48,184 nucleotides of DNA from Paractinoplanes tereljensis. Lineage in GTDB: Bacteria > Actinomycetota > Actinomycetes > Mycobacteriales > Micromonosporaceae. Positions 1 to 9,990 of this stretch are shown piece after piece. Numbering within the stretch: position 1 is the first letter of the stretch; every line of letters begins with the position of its first letter. The notes beneath the pieces are model-generated. The model worked only from the letters and a program-made list of their open reading frames with translations, was not told the origin of the DNA and did no database searches. Position numbers and translations under genes: made by a program. Where the stretch lies: the NCBI RefSeq assembly GCF_016862435.1, contig NZ_BOMY01000063.1:1-48184 (forward strand), written 5' to 3'.

Positions 1-1821
1 GAGGTCATTCAGGACCAGTCCGAGGTTGTTCAGGTCGATGGCGACGCCGGGGTGGTTGGGTCCGTAGGTGGTTTCGCCGATGGTTAGGGTGCGTTCGAGT
101 AGGGGCCGAGCATCGGCGGGACGGCCCAGGACGGTCATGTAGTGAGCAGCATGGGTGAGCAGGACGGCGAGTTTCTCGGCGTCACCGCCGACGACGTCCG
201 GGACGTACGCGAATATCGCGAAGGCGTGAGGCAGAAGCCGTGACCATTCTGCCCAAGTCTCTGGTCTGTTCAGCGGATTTTCCGCGATGGCTTCGAGCAA
301 CGCCAGCGCCGTGCTGCGCGCCTCCGCGGAGGATGAGTCGTCGGTGGTTCCGAGGTTGAGATGACGCACGGCGGCCTGGACCAGGCGATGTAGGCCGAGG
401 TGGTGTTCCGCGCGGCGGACCAGGGAGTAGTCGACGAGCACCGCGACGGTGTCGGCCAGGTCGATCGGGTCGGCCGCGACGGTGCGCAACGGCTCCGGTA
501 GGAGTTCGGGATCCGTAGTGAACAGACTCAGTGGGATGGCGTCCGGGGCGAGGAACGCACACACCTGCAGCAGCTGCAGCGCGGCCGGGTGTTCGGCGGC
601 GATCCGTTCGCAGGAGAGCTTCCACAGCGTGGCCATCGTTTCTGCCCGCCAGGCGACGGTGCCGGCACCGAGCATCCGATCAGGCCGGTCCACCAGCCAG
701 TGCAGGTAGTCATCGACCGGGGTCTTCGACTTGCGAAGGTAGGCGGCGGCCTGCTCGAGCGCCAGCGGCAGATCCCCGAGCGTGCTCGCCAGCCGATCGG
801 CATCTGGGCCGGAGAGGGTGGGCAGTCGCCGCAGCAAGAATGCGACCGATTCCGGCCGAGGCAGCGTGTCGACGTCGAGGGTCTCCGCGATCGCGTCATA
901 GCCGCCACGACGGGTGGTGATCAGGACGTGGCCGGTAGAGGCGGGCAGCAGCGGTTGCAACAGGTCCGGCGCCTCGGCGTTGTCGTAGATCAGCAGCCAG
1001 CGATCGATACCCCGCAGATGTTCCAAGGCCGCGGAAGCCGTCTCCTCCGCCGACCCCGTCACCGGCGACCCGACTCTGCGGGCCAGCTCGGCGAGCCGGG
1101 TGACGACCAGCGGGATCTCCTCGGCGGTTATCCACCACACGAGGTCGTAGTCGGTGGCGTGCCGGTAGAGATACTCGATCGCCAGCTGTGTCTTGCCGAT
1201 CCCGCCCATCCCGGCGACCGCGACCGCCGCCACCCGGCCACGTTCCCGCAAAGCCCGCTGCAGCCGGGCGATGTCGTCGTCCCGCCCGGTGAAGTTCGGG
1301 TTCCGGGCCGGCACCTCCCAGATCTCCGGGAGCCCGCCGGGAAAGCGCGGCTCGGTCGACACCGCCCGCGGCGCCGGCGACCCCGGGAAGGCCGGGGCGG
1401 ACGAAGGCTTCGCCCGCCCGGTCATCGCCGCCCGCAGCGCCTCGTTCAACCGTCGTCGAGCGACATTCTCGGCCATCCCGACGAGATCCACATCGACGAT
1501 CTGTGCCAGCAGACCCTGCCGCGGCGTCTCCGCCACCCGGACCGGAAGCAGCTTCCGCTCCTGCCCGAGCGGATCGTCTTTCCACGCGCCCTGCCACTCG
1601 GCTGTGCCGTAGATCGAGGTCAGATAGTCCGGCGAGATCACCGCGATGGTTCGGGACGCCGACGAGACACCCTCGTCCATCCGGGACACCCAGTTGTCGC
1701 CCGGGACGATGTCCCAGGCCTGGACCAGCGCCCGATACCCGGCCTCCTCGACCTGCCAGGCGATCCACTCGGCCCAGGCGCGGTCGGCCTGCGTGTACGA
1801 CACGAAGAAATCCCAGGACAT
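1..1821 (-). CDS. TIR-NB-ARC-TPR protein, 3' end beyond window
   Basis: The minus-strand frame is open from an ATG at 1821 to the window edge (607 codons, no stop). Residues 1-130 form a TIR domain (MSWDFFVSYTQADRAW) with a conserved AEW segment whose Glu (about residue 75) is where the NADase glutamate of TIR domains lies. A linker leads to an NB-ARC ATPase with Walker A GMGGIGKT (204-211), a WLLIYDN Walker B, ITTRRGG, and the GLPL-like LGDLPLALEQ. Winged-helix and TPR segments follow from about residue 480, ending in a typical TPR helix (HPGVAIDLNNLG). This is the layout of the actinobacterial TIR/NB-ARC/TPR family (FxsT-like in FxSxx-COOH systems). It is probably a STAND sensor whose TIR may cleave NAD or act as an adaptor. 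No FxSxx peptide gene is visible here. The call is secure; the role is inferred. Confidence 0.9.
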   Translation of the reverse strand, partial: MSWDFFVSYTQADRAWAEWIAWQVEEAGYRALVQAWDIVPGDNWVSRMDEGVSSASRTIAVISPDYLTSIYGTAEWQGAWKDDPLGQERKLLPVRVAETPRQGLLAQIVDVDLVGMAENVARRRLNEALRAAMTGRAKPSSAPAFPGSPAPRAVSTEPRFPGGLPEIWEVPARNPNFTGRDDDIARLQRALRERGRVAAVAVAGMGGIGKTQLAIEYLYRHATDYDLVWWITAEEIPLVVTRLAELARRVGSPVTGSAEETASAALEHLRGIDRWLLIYDNAEAPDLLQPLLPASTGHVLITTRRGGYDAIAETLDVDTLPRPESVAFLLRRLPTLSGPDADRLASTLGDLPLALEQAAAYLRKSKTPVDDYLHWLVDRPDRMLGAGTVAWRAETMATLWKLSCERIAAEHPAALQLLQVCAFLAPDAIPLSLFTTDPELLPEPLRTVAADPIDLADTVAVLVDYSLVRRAEHHLGLHRLVQAAVRHLNLGTTDDSSSAEARSTALALLEAIAENPLNRPETWAEWSRLLPHAFAIFAYVPDVVGGDAEKLAVLLTHAAHYMTVLGRPADARPLLERTLTIGETTYGPNHPGVAIDLNNLGLVLNDL

Positions 1822-1916
1822 CCGACCACGATCCCAGCTCTGCGCAACCGCGTCGTCACCCGAACACCCGAGCAGGTACTCTGGTCAGCCAAGATCATGA
1901 TGGAGGACTGAAACGC

Positions 1917-2228
1917 ATGCGCGCACTGACAGCATTCCGGATCGCCGCCGTCGCCGAGGCGGTCTCCTGGACCGGGCTGCTGGTCGGCATGTACCTCAAG
2001 CACGTCAGCCACACCACCGAAGCGGGGGTGTGGCTGTTCGGCCGGGTGCACGGCGCGCTGTTCGTCGCCTACCTGGTGGCGACGATCTGGGCAGCCCGGG
2101 CCGAACGCTGGTCGCTGCTGCGCATCCTGGTCGGCCTGGCCGCCTCGATCCCGCCGCTCACCACGATCCTGTTCGAGCGGTGGGTCACCGGGCGGCGCCC
2201 GGCGACCCAGGACTCGGTCCACGTGTGA
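1917..2228 (+). CDS. DUF3817 family small membrane protein
   Basis: 103 aa. An ATG at 1917 is preceded by GGAGG at 1902-1906. The protein starts MRALTAFRIAAVAEAVSW and has about three hydrophobic segments (roughly 8-26, 38-58, 68-88), the size and layout of DUF3817 integral membrane proteins common in actinobacteria. No enzymatic function is known for the family. A short degenerate copy of its 5' end is found 2.6 kb downstream (4477-4549), and a remnant of the phosphoesterase 3' end directly follows its stop. In the ancestral arrangement this gene therefore probably converged on the phosphoesterase now at 4553-7276. Confidence 0.85.
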   Translation: MRALTAFRIAAVAEAVSWTGLLVGMYLKHVSHTTEAGVWLFGRVHGALFVAYLVATIWAARAERWSLLRILVGLAASIPPLTTILFERWVTGRRPATQDSVHV

Positions 2229-2231
2229 TCG

Positions 2232-2265
2232 TCAGTCGGTCTCGGGAGCCGGGAGGTAGCCTGGC
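2232..2265 (-). pseudogene. Remnant of phosphoesterase 3' end
   Basis: Read on the minus strand, the bases right after the DUF3817 stop encode GYLPAPETD followed by TGA. The intact phosphoesterase at 4553-7276 ends in AYLPSPETD and TGA. The distance from the DUF3817 stop is the same at both places (stop codon of one gene 3 bp from stop codon of the other). Only about 30 bp can be matched, so this is a boundary scar, not an expressed gene. Confidence 0.6.
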
Positions 2266-2352
2266 TGGCCTCGCCGGCGTCACCCGGCGAGACCTGCTCC
2301 TCGGCTGACCGTGTGTTTGTTTCGGCCGCTGCACACAGGGGATTCCCTCTAT

Positions 2353-2571
2353 ATGGCTGACAACGAGCACGACGTCAATCGCAGCGCCCGTACCGGCGAG
2401 TTCGTCAAGGACAGCACGGTCGAGCGTGAGCCGAGCACCACAACCACCGAGCACGTCGGCACCGACAAGAGCGAGGACCGCGAGGTCAACCGCAGCGCGA
2501 GCAGCGGAAAGTTCGTCAAGGAGGCCACCGTCGAGCGGCACCCCGAGACGACCGAGACCCAGCAGATCTGA
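2353..2571 (+). CDS. 72-aa hydrophilic protein with two internal repeats
   Basis: ATG at 2353; 72 aa, very polar, without hydrophobic segments. Two copies of one unit are visible: NRSARTGEFVKDSTVEREP (about 8-26) and NRSASSGKFVKEATVERHP (about 46-64), separated by Thr/Glu-rich sequence and followed by TTET. The RSAxTGxFVxxxTxxxxPxTT pattern recurs in short bacterial proteins of unknown function. An earlier ATG in frame at 2311 would add 14 residues but lacks a better ribosome site. It lies just upstream of a hairpin shared with the convergent flavodoxin-like gene. Function unknown. Confidence 0.65.
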   Translation: MADNEHDVNRSARTGEFVKDSTVEREPSTTTTEHVGTDKSEDREVNRSASSGKFVKEATVERHPETTETQQI

Positions 2572-2573
2572 CG

Positions 2574-2598
2574 GCCCTGACCCGTCGGCGGTCAGGCC
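2574..2598. terminator. Hairpin between convergent genes
   Basis: CCTGACC (2576-2582) pairs with GGTCAGG (2590-2596) around a 7-nt loop, and flanking GG/CC extends the stem with one bulged C. It lies immediately after the 72-aa gene and covers the stop codon of the converging flavodoxin-like gene, so it could terminate in both directions. There is no U-tract, as is usual in actinobacteria. Confidence 0.5.
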
Positions 2599-3188
2599 GG
2601 CGGGTACGGGTTGTCCTGCAGGAGGCGGGCGGTGTGGGCGACGTTGGCGGCCAGCGCGCGGGTAGCCGTACCCGTGGTGTCTGGCTTTGGACCGGCCTTG
2701 TCGTAGTCGAGTTTGCCCATCGCTTCGCCGACCCGGTAGGTCGAGGCCGCCGCCGGAATGGTGAAGCCGACGTCGTTGAGGGCCTGGAAGACCTCGGCCG
2801 TCACATGGTGGGCGCCGTCCTCGTTGCCGACCACGGCGACCGCCGCGACCTTGCCATACGTGAGCGGAACGGTCTCGGACAGTTCGGCGTCGAGGCGCTC
2901 CAGGACCATTTTGCAGACGCTGGACGGCTGGCCCATCCAGATCGGCGTGGCGATCACCAGGATCTGCGCGGCGAGCAGCTTGGTGCGGATCGCCGGCCAT
3001 TCGTCGCCGTTGCCCTCGTCGACCGAGACGCCGAACCGTACGTCGTGGTCCACCACCCGGATGATCTCGCCGTCCACGTCGTGGTCGGCCAGCGCGGTCA
3101 GGACCTCCCGGCCGAGCAGCTCCGAGCTCGACGGCGCCGGCGAAGGCTTGAGTGAACAGCCCAGCACAACCGCCCGCAATGTGGCCAT
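2592..3188 (-). CDS. Flavodoxin/NADPH-dependent FMN reductase family protein
   Basis: 198 aa, ATG at 3188. The fold is that of FMN_red/flavodoxin proteins: an N-terminal strand and phosphate-binding loop (VVLGCSLKPSPAPSSSELL, about 7-25), then a strand ending in ATPIWMGQPSSVCKMVLERLD (about 79-99), the flavin-ring loop typical of NAD(P)H:quinone/FMN reductases, and VAAVAVVGNEDGAHH. It probably binds FMN and reduces quinones or other small molecules using NAD(P)H in the cytosol. It is divergent from the formaldehyde dehydrogenase gene, with 139 bp between starts, and the two may share a stress-linked promoter region (inference). Confidence 0.85.
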   Translation of the reverse strand: MATLRAVVLGCSLKPSPAPSSSELLGREVLTALADHDVDGEIIRVVDHDVRFGVSVDEGNGDEWPAIRTKLLAAQILVIATPIWMGQPSSVCKMVLERLDAELSETVPLTYGKVAAVAVVGNEDGAHHVTAEVFQALNDVGFTIPAAASTYRVGEAMGKLDYDKAGPKPDTTGTATRALAANVAHTARLLQDNPYPPA

Positions 3189-3327
3189 GACAGATCAACT
3201 TCTTCCCTGAAGGACGACTTCCGGGAAGAGGCATGCCCGGACCGGGCGATGGCAAACCAGCAGCTCAATGCGCATGATCGTGGCGATCGCGGGTAGTCGG
3301 AGCCGGACAACGAATGGAGGCCATCTC

Positions 3328-4464
<1,137 letters not shown>

Positions 4465-4476
4465 TGATCACCGGCC

Positions 4477-4549
4477 GGTACCCTGACCAGCCATGCGAGC
4501 ACTGACAGCTTTTCGGGTCGCCGCCGTCGCGGAGGCGGTCCGGGTGTGA
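4477..4549 (+). pseudogene. Internally deleted copy of the DUF3817 gene
   Basis: An ATG at 4493 opens an 18-codon frame, MRALTAFRVAAVAEAVRV, then TGA. The first 16 residues match the intact DUF3817 protein at 1917 with one change (I to V), and the last two codons plus stop match its end. The central ~85 codons are missing. Upstream, GGTACCCTGACCAGCC at 4477-4492 matches GGTACTCTGGTCAGCC before the intact copy; the intervening ribosome-site segment is also lost. It directly precedes the phosphoesterase stop at 4553, mirroring the scar at 2232. Confidence 0.75.
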
Positions 4550-4552
4550 TCC

Positions 4553-7276
4553 TCAGTCCGTCTCGGGCGACGGGAGGTAGGCGCCCGGCACGTCGGCCGG
4601 GGCGACGATCGTGTTCTCGCCGGGGTAGGGCCGCTTCCAGTCGTGGGCCTGGTACCAGGTGAAGTGGTTCATCTGGGCGGGGTTCGCGAAGTCCGGCCGG
4701 GCGTCCGGGCCGGTCAGTCGCTGCTGCGCCTTCCAGGCGTCCCACTGCGCCGCGACCTGCCGCTGACCGGCCGGGATGGTGGCGACCGGGGCGGCCGCGG
4801 CCGTCGGGTCCTGCGCGGCCGGTACATCCTCGCCGCAGGGTGGCGGGGTGGCCAGGCCGAGGGTCAGCGACGTCCGGTTGGGCCGGACCTGGTACGGCGT
4901 GAGGTCGGGCCGGGCGGTGAACGCGGCTCGCATCGGGCTGGCCGCGCTGTCCTTCTGGTTCATCGGATGGATCCCGAGGATTTGCTCGATGGTGCGGATC
5001 ATCGTGATCTGCGAGTAGTAGCGGTTGTCGACCACGCCGCGCCGGGCGTACGGGCTGATGATCTGGATCGGCGCCCGGTGGCCGTCGATGTGGTCGAGGC
5101 CGGCCTGGGAGTCGTCCTCCACCACGAAGATCGCCGAGTCCTTCCAGTACTTGCTGTGCGAGATGGTGTCGACCATCTTGCCGACGGCCAGGTCGTTGTC
5201 GGCGACCTGGGCGGCGGCGTTGGGCGGGCCGCCGGTGTGGTCGCTGGAGAGCCAGAACATGTTCAGGTTGGCCGGCCCGTTCGCGACGAAGTCCCGCTTC
5301 CAGATCTCGTACCGGTAGATGTCCGGCACGCTGGTGTCGTACTTGGGGAAGCCGGCCACCGACACGCTGTTGAGCGACGGGATCGGTGACGAGGAGATCA
5401 TTGGGTACGCGGTGTCCTGGCCGGTCGCGGCCATGTTCCTGGTGTCGCAGTACAGGTTCTGCCAGCTGGCGCCGGTCGGTTTGGTCAGGAACTGGTGGAA
5501 TTCCCCGAAGTCCCGCACGGTCCGGCCGGCCGCCTGCGCGCCGGTCCAGATGAACCCGGTCCGCTGGTGGCCGAGCGCGTCGTCCTCGGTGTCGTAACTG
5601 CGCAGGTACTCGCCGGCCGAGGACTCGGTGTACTCGGGGTCGTCGGCCTGCATCAGCCAGTTGTGTCCTTCGGCCGAGTTGGTGCCGATGTCGTAGGTGT
5701 TGTCGAACAGCCCGAACTGCTGCGCCAGGGCGTGCTGGTTAGGCGTCACGTTGGCGCCGAACTCGGCCAGGGCCGGGTCGCCGTCGCCCTCCGCGAGGTC
5801 ACCGAAGAGCTGGTCGTACGTCCGGTTCTCCTTGACGATCAGGAAGACGTGCTTGATCGTCGACGGGTCGCCGAGCCGGGCCGGGACCGGCACCGGGCGG
5901 GCGCGGTTCACGCCGGTGGCCCGGGTGACCGAGCCGGGGGTCCAGCCGTTCTGGCTGAACACCTGGGCGGTCCCGGCCCGGATGACCCGGTCGCTCGGCA
6001 GGGTGAACCGCAGCAGGCTCGACGTGGTGTCGTGGGTGCCGTGGGTGCCGGCGGCGGTCGGGCGGCGGGCGTCGATGCCCCGGGTGTTCGAGACCAGCAC
6101 CTCGTTGCCGACGGTGGCGATCTCGGCCGGGAAGTAGTCGGTGGGCAGCAGGCCGAGGTAGCTGACCGGTTCGAGGGCGGAACGGTACCGGTAGACGGCG
6201 ATCGCGTTGGCCCGGCCGAGCGTAACCAGCAGGTGGCCGTCGCCGGTGAGTGTCACCGCGTCGGGCTCGTAACCGACCGACGCCTCCGGCCACGGCTGGG
6301 TGGCGATGGTCTGGACGACGACGTCGCGCCGGGTGTCGATGACGGACACGTCGTTGGTCGCCGTGTTGGTGACGAACAGCGTGCGGTCCTTGGCGTACAG
6401 CGCGGTGGGGTGCAGGCCGACGGTGATGCTCCGGACCGCGGCCGCGGTGTCGGCCAGGTCGATGACGCTGAGGGTGCCGGTGGTGGTCGCCGCGGTGACC
6501 GGGCTGGCCGGCACCGGCGTGTTGTACGAGTTGATGGTGGTCTCGCCGGGCCGGGCCGGACGGCCGCCCTCGTTGCTGACGTACAGCTTGGTGCCGACGG
6601 CGGCCAGGTCGCGCGGGGCGATGCCGACGGCCCAGCTCTGCCGGACGGTGCCGGTGGCGGTGTCGATCGCGACCACCCGGTTCTGGCCGTTGACCGCGGA
6701 GTACACGGTGGACCCGTCGGGCGAGAAAACCGCACCGGCGACCAGCGCGCGCCGGGGCCCGTCGGCCGGAATCGCGACGAAGGCAGGCGCGGACAGACTG
6801 CCGTCCGGCTGGACGGTGAACCGGCGGTAACCGTCGGCCTGACCCAGCCACAGCTGCTTGCCGTCCGGCGAGTACGCCGGGCCTTCCTGGCCGACGTCGT
6901 TGCCGCTGATCCGCAGGTCGGCGGCCGCGTTGTTGCCGACGAGCTGCTGCACCTTCCAGGTCTTGAGGTCGACGATCGCGAGCGCCATGCCGCCGTCGGT
7001 CACCGCGGCGGCGAGGTGGGTGCCGTCCGGGCTCACCACCGAGGACATGATCTTGCCGTTGTTGATGACCAGGCGCTGTCCGACCGGGTCGACGTACTGG
7101 TCGGCCGAGACGACCAGGCCCCGGCGGGTGGTCTGGCCGACCTGGTCGGTGCCGAACTGGTAGGTCGTGGCGAAGGCGACGCTCCCACCGGTCAGGACCA
7201 GGGCGGTGACGCCCGCGGCGACGGTGAACAGCCGGGTCCGATGCGAGACCTGGCGCCGTACGCGTACTACCGGCAT
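4553..7276 (-). CDS. Secreted beta-propeller plus phosphoesterase (alkaline phosphatase-like) protein
   Basis: 907 aa from the ATG at 7276; a longer frame to 7396 overlaps the permease gene and is rejected. A basic N-terminus and hydrophobic stretch (LFTVAAGVTALVLTGGSVAFA, about 15-35) form a signal peptide or anchor. Residues ~60-480 are a YVTN/YncE-type propeller with repeated SPDG, VVAIDTATG, LYVSN and VSVIDTRRD blades. From ~500 comes a phosphoesterase domain with IKHVFLIVKENRTYDQLFGD, EGHNW and FVVEDDSQAGLDHIDGHR, matching metal-binding motifs of the acid phosphatase/phospholipase C-type superfamily. It probably hydrolyses a phosphoester outside the membrane. It is 4 bp downstream of an ABC permease, so likely co-transcribed with that exporter. 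Substrate unknown. Confidence 0.88.
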   Translation of the reverse strand: MPVVRVRRQVSHRTRLFTVAAGVTALVLTGGSVAFATTYQFGTDQVGQTTRRGLVVSADQYVDPVGQRLVINNGKIMSSVVSPDGTHLAAAVTDGGMALAIVDLKTWKVQQLVGNNAAADLRISGNDVGQEGPAYSPDGKQLWLGQADGYRRFTVQPDGSLSAPAFVAIPADGPRRALVAGAVFSPDGSTVYSAVNGQNRVVAIDTATGTVRQSWAVGIAPRDLAAVGTKLYVSNEGGRPARPGETTINSYNTPVPASPVTAATTTGTLSVIDLADTAAAVRSITVGLHPTALYAKDRTLFVTNTATNDVSVIDTRRDVVVQTIATQPWPEASVGYEPDAVTLTGDGHLLVTLGRANAIAVYRYRSALEPVSYLGLLPTDYFPAEIATVGNEVLVSNTRGIDARRPTAAGTHGTHDTTSSLLRFTLPSDRVIRAGTAQVFSQNGWTPGSVTRATGVNRARPVPVPARLGDPSTIKHVFLIVKENRTYDQLFGDLAEGDGDPALAEFGANVTPNQHALAQQFGLFDNTYDIGTNSAEGHNWLMQADDPEYTESSAGEYLRSYDTEDDALGHQRTGFIWTGAQAAGRTVRDFGEFHQFLTKPTGASWQNLYCDTRNMAATGQDTAYPMISSSPIPSLNSVSVAGFPKYDTSVPDIYRYEIWKRDFVANGPANLNMFWLSSDHTGGPPNAAAQVADNDLAVGKMVDTISHSKYWKDSAIFVVEDDSQAGLDHIDGHRAPIQIISPYARRGVVDNRYYSQITMIRTIEQILGIHPMNQKDSAASPMRAAFTARPDLTPYQVRPNRTSLTLGLATPPPCGEDVPAAQDPTAAAAPVATIPAGQRQVAAQWDAWKAQQRLTGPDARPDFANPAQMNHFTWYQAHDWKRPYPGENTIVAPADVPGAYLPSPETD

Positions 7277-7280
7277 GGGT

Positions 7281-8633
7281 TTATCCCTTCGCGGGAAGCA
7301 GGTCGACGTTGCCGTCGAACTGCCACAGCGGATTGGGGGCGTCGCCGGCCGCGGTGTGGACCAGGAAGTAGCCGTTGACTTCCTTCGGTCCGTCACCGTC
7401 GGCCATGTAGCGCCCGTCCGGGGTGATGTCGAGTTGGTAGGTGGCCTGCCCGGCCGCCTCGATGCCGGGCAGCCGCCAGGAGATGACGCACCGCCAGTCG
7501 TTGCCCGGTCCGATCGGGTCGAGCCGGCCGGCGCCCTTGGTGCACGCCGCCGTGGCCTGGAGTTGCTGTTCGGTGACCGGCGGCCGGTTGAGCTGGTCGG
7601 TCTGCAGCCGGTAGAGGTGGGCGAACGCGACGGCCGCCGACCGCTGCACCTTGTCCTGATCGATTCCGGAGGCGGTGGCTCCGGTCGTGGTGGCGAGCAC
7701 CACGACCGTCACCGCCAGCAGCCCGGCCAGGGGCAGCAGGCCGGTGGTGACCGCTCGGCGGGCCGCGCCCTCGTACGCGAGGTTGGTGAAGTCCCGGCGG
7801 ACGAAGTTCAGGTAGGCCAGGGCGGTGGCCAGCACCGCCCACAGCAGACTGACGACGACGCCGATCAGCAGCGGGGCGAGTTGGTACGGGCGGGTGAACA
7901 GCCCGTACCAGGAGATGAAGGCGTAGCCCGGCAGGGCCATCCGCACCGTGACCGGCAGCGGCAGCATCTGGGCGAGCTGGAGCGCGAGCGCGACCACCGC
8001 CGGCAGCAGCAGCCCCATCGGGGACCGGCCCAGCACGACCGAACCGAGCAGGCCGATCGCGGCCAGGGCCAGCGTCGGTGCGAGCACGCCGAGCCAGGCG
8101 AGCAGGACCTTCCCGGCGACGTCGGCCGACCCGAGCAGATGGCCGTCGAGGCCGATGAGCGGCCGGTCGCCGACGGCCAGCAGGCCGCCGGCGGTGCTGG
8201 ACACCGCGAGCCCGGCCACCAGCGACAGGATGACGGTCAGGCTGGCCAGGGCCTTGGCCGCGAAGATCCGCCGGGGCGATCGGACCGCGACCAGCAGGTG
8301 CCGCCAGGTGCCGAGGCGATCCTCGGCGGCGAACACGTCGCCGGCCACGACCGAGGTCAGCAGCGGGAGCGCCCAGGTGCCGGCGAAGCCGAGCGTCACC
8401 AGCGGGCCGGCCCATCCGGTGGCCAGCATCGACCGGCCGAAGAGGGTGTCGACCGGCAGCGTGCTCTGCCGGCTCACCGCGGCGACGAACAGGGCCGGCG
8501 CGACCCAGCAGGCCAGCACGAGGACTCGGATCCGCCACTGGGAGAGCAGCTTGACCAGCTCGAAGCGGTAGGCCCGGACGACCGGGACGCGCTGGGCGGC
8601 CACCACCGCCGGGGCGGCCAGGGTGGCGGTCAT
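7281..8633 (-). CDS. ABC-2 type transporter permease
   Basis: 450 aa, ATG at 8633 overlapping the ATPase stop by 4 bp. About six hydrophobic helices between residues 25 and 320 follow the ABC-2 pattern (FELVKLLSQWRIRVLVLACW, EDRLGTWRHLLVAVRSPRRI, which is the coupling segment). The last ~115 residues after GLLAVTVVVLATTTGA are hydrophilic with two Cys (TAACTKG, DWRCVISW) and probably fold outside the membrane, an unusual extension for this family. It pairs with the ATPase at 8630-9544 as an exporter; the exported substrate is unknown. The next gene encodes a secreted phosphoesterase. Confidence 0.85.
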   Translation of the reverse strand: MTATLAAPAVVAAQRVPVVRAYRFELVKLLSQWRIRVLVLACWVAPALFVAAVSRQSTLPVDTLFGRSMLATGWAGPLVTLGFAGTWALPLLTSVVAGDVFAAEDRLGTWRHLLVAVRSPRRIFAAKALASLTVILSLVAGLAVSSTAGGLLAVGDRPLIGLDGHLLGSADVAGKVLLAWLGVLAPTLALAAIGLLGSVVLGRSPMGLLLPAVVALALQLAQMLPLPVTVRMALPGYAFISWYGLFTRPYQLAPLLIGVVVSLLWAVLATALAYLNFVRRDFTNLAYEGAARRAVTTGLLPLAGLLAVTVVVLATTTGATASGIDQDKVQRSAAVAFAHLYRLQTDQLNRPPVTEQQLQATAACTKGAGRLDPIGPGNDWRCVISWRLPGIEAAGQATYQLDITPDGRYMADGDGPKEVNGYFLVHTAAGDAPNPLWQFDGNVDLLPAKG

Positions 8634-9544
8634 CGGCCGGCCTCGCCGTCGGTCAGGGCCAGGAACGCGGCCTCCAGCGGCGAGACGACCGGCGCGAACT
8701 CGCGGATCGAGATGCCGTCCCCGACCAGCCGGACGACCAGGTCGTCGAGGGCGGCCACCGGCCCGCGGACCACGAGCACGTCACCCTTGTTCAGCACGAC
8801 GATCCCGGCCGTCGCCCGGGCCACCCGGCCGGCGGCCGGCGGGTCGGAGGTGATCACCCGGTAGTCGAGTTCGTCGTTCTCGGCGGCCAGCTTGCCCAGC
8901 GGCCCGGAGAACACCACACGGCCGGCGGCGAGGATGGTGACCTCGGAGCACAGTGTCTCGACGTCGTCCATCCGGTGGCTGGAGAGCACGACACTTACCC
9001 CGTCGGCGGCGAGCCGGGTCAGGATCCGGTGGACGTCGCGCTTGCCGGCCGGGTCTAGGCCGTTGGACGGCTCGTCGAGCACCAGCAGCCGGGGGCGGGT
9101 CAGCAGGGCCGCGGCCAGGCCGAGCCGCTGGCGCATGCCGAGCGAGAAGCCGTGCGCCCGGTCGTCGGCGACGTCGGCGAGCCCGACCTCGTCGAGAACG
9201 TCGTCGATGCCGGCCGGGCCGAGACCGCGCAGCCGGGCCAGCGCGGCGAGGTTCTGCCGGGCGGTCAGCGAAGGGTAGAGGCCGGGACCGTCCACGAAGC
9301 CGGCGACACCGTCGGGTGTGTCCAGTGCCTGCCGCAGTGGCGTACCGAGGATCTCGATGCTGCCGCTGTCGGCCGCGGCCAGGCCCAGCAGGAGACCGAG
9401 CAGGGTGGTCTTGCCGGCGCCGTTCGGCCCGACCAGGCCGTGGATCTGCCCGTGCCCGACCACCAGATCGACACCGTCGAGCGCGACGACCTCGCGGAAG
9501 CACTTCGTGACCCCGCGCGCCCGGATCGCGACGTGTCGGTCCAT
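8630..9544 (-). CDS. ABC transporter ATP-binding protein (exporter type)
   Basis: 304 aa, ATG at 9544. Walker A GPNGAGKTT (about 38-46), signature LGMRQRLGLAAALL (FSLGMRQR), Walker B RLLVLDEPSNGLDPAG and H-loop SSHRMDD are all present. The C-terminal 90 residues after the ATPase core are typical of DrrA/BcrA-like ATPases that partner with ABC-2 permeases. It is the first gene of a three-gene minus-strand operon (ATPase, permease, phosphoesterase). Confidence 0.92.
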   Translation of the reverse strand: MDRHVAIRARGVTKCFREVVALDGVDLVVGHGQIHGLVGPNGAGKTTLLGLLLGLAAADSGSIEILGTPLRQALDTPDGVAGFVDGPGLYPSLTARQNLAALARLRGLGPAGIDDVLDEVGLADVADDRAHGFSLGMRQRLGLAAALLTRPRLLVLDEPSNGLDPAGKRDVHRILTRLAADGVSVVLSSHRMDDVETLCSEVTILAAGRVVFSGPLGKLAAENDELDYRVITSDPPAAGRVARATAGIVVLNKGDVLVVRGPVAALDDLVVRLVGDGISIREFAPVVSPLEAAFLALTDGEAGR

Positions 9545-9644
9545 GCGACTCCCATCTCAGCTCCTACAAAACGTAGGGATTGATGGGTGTCGCAGTCACG
9601 GGCCGCCGGTTGAACGGTTGCCTAACGGATGGCGACGTGCGGTG

Positions 9645-9953
9645 TCAGCGAACCAGGACCGTGTCGAGGTGTGAGACCTCGAGGACCATCCGGACGATCG
9701 GGCCGGGGTCGCGCAGCATGAGGTCGATGCCGCGCGCGGCGGCGGCCCGCTGGGCCGCGACCAGGACCCCGATCCCGGAGGAGTCGAGGAAGGTCACGGC
9801 GCCCATGTCGACGTCGATCTTTCCGCCGTCGTGGGTCGCCACCGCGTTGCGCAGCACCTCCCGGAGCACGTCCACCGTTTCCAGACTGACGTCGCCGGAG
9901 GGTACGACCGTCGTCGTGTCACCCTGGCGCTCGATGCGGTACTCCAAAGACAT
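9645..9953 (-). CDS. STAS-domain anti-sigma factor antagonist
   Basis: 102 aa, ATG at 9953. A single STAS domain with the phosphorylatable serine motif FLDSSGIGVLVAA (about 54-66), as in SpoIIAA/RsbV-like anti-anti-sigma factors. Such proteins release a sigma factor by binding its RsbW-type kinase when unphosphorylated. No RsbW-like kinase or sigma factor is adjacent, so the partner is encoded elsewhere. Confidence 0.9.
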   Translation of the reverse strand: MSLEYRIERQGDTTTVVPSGDVSLETVDVLREVLRNAVATHDGGKIDVDMGAVTFLDSSGIGVLVAAQRAAAARGIDLMLRDPGPIVRMVLEVSHLDTVLVR

Positions 9954-9990
9954 GGCGCGCCCCGTACCCGTAAAAAGCCGGCGGTAAACG

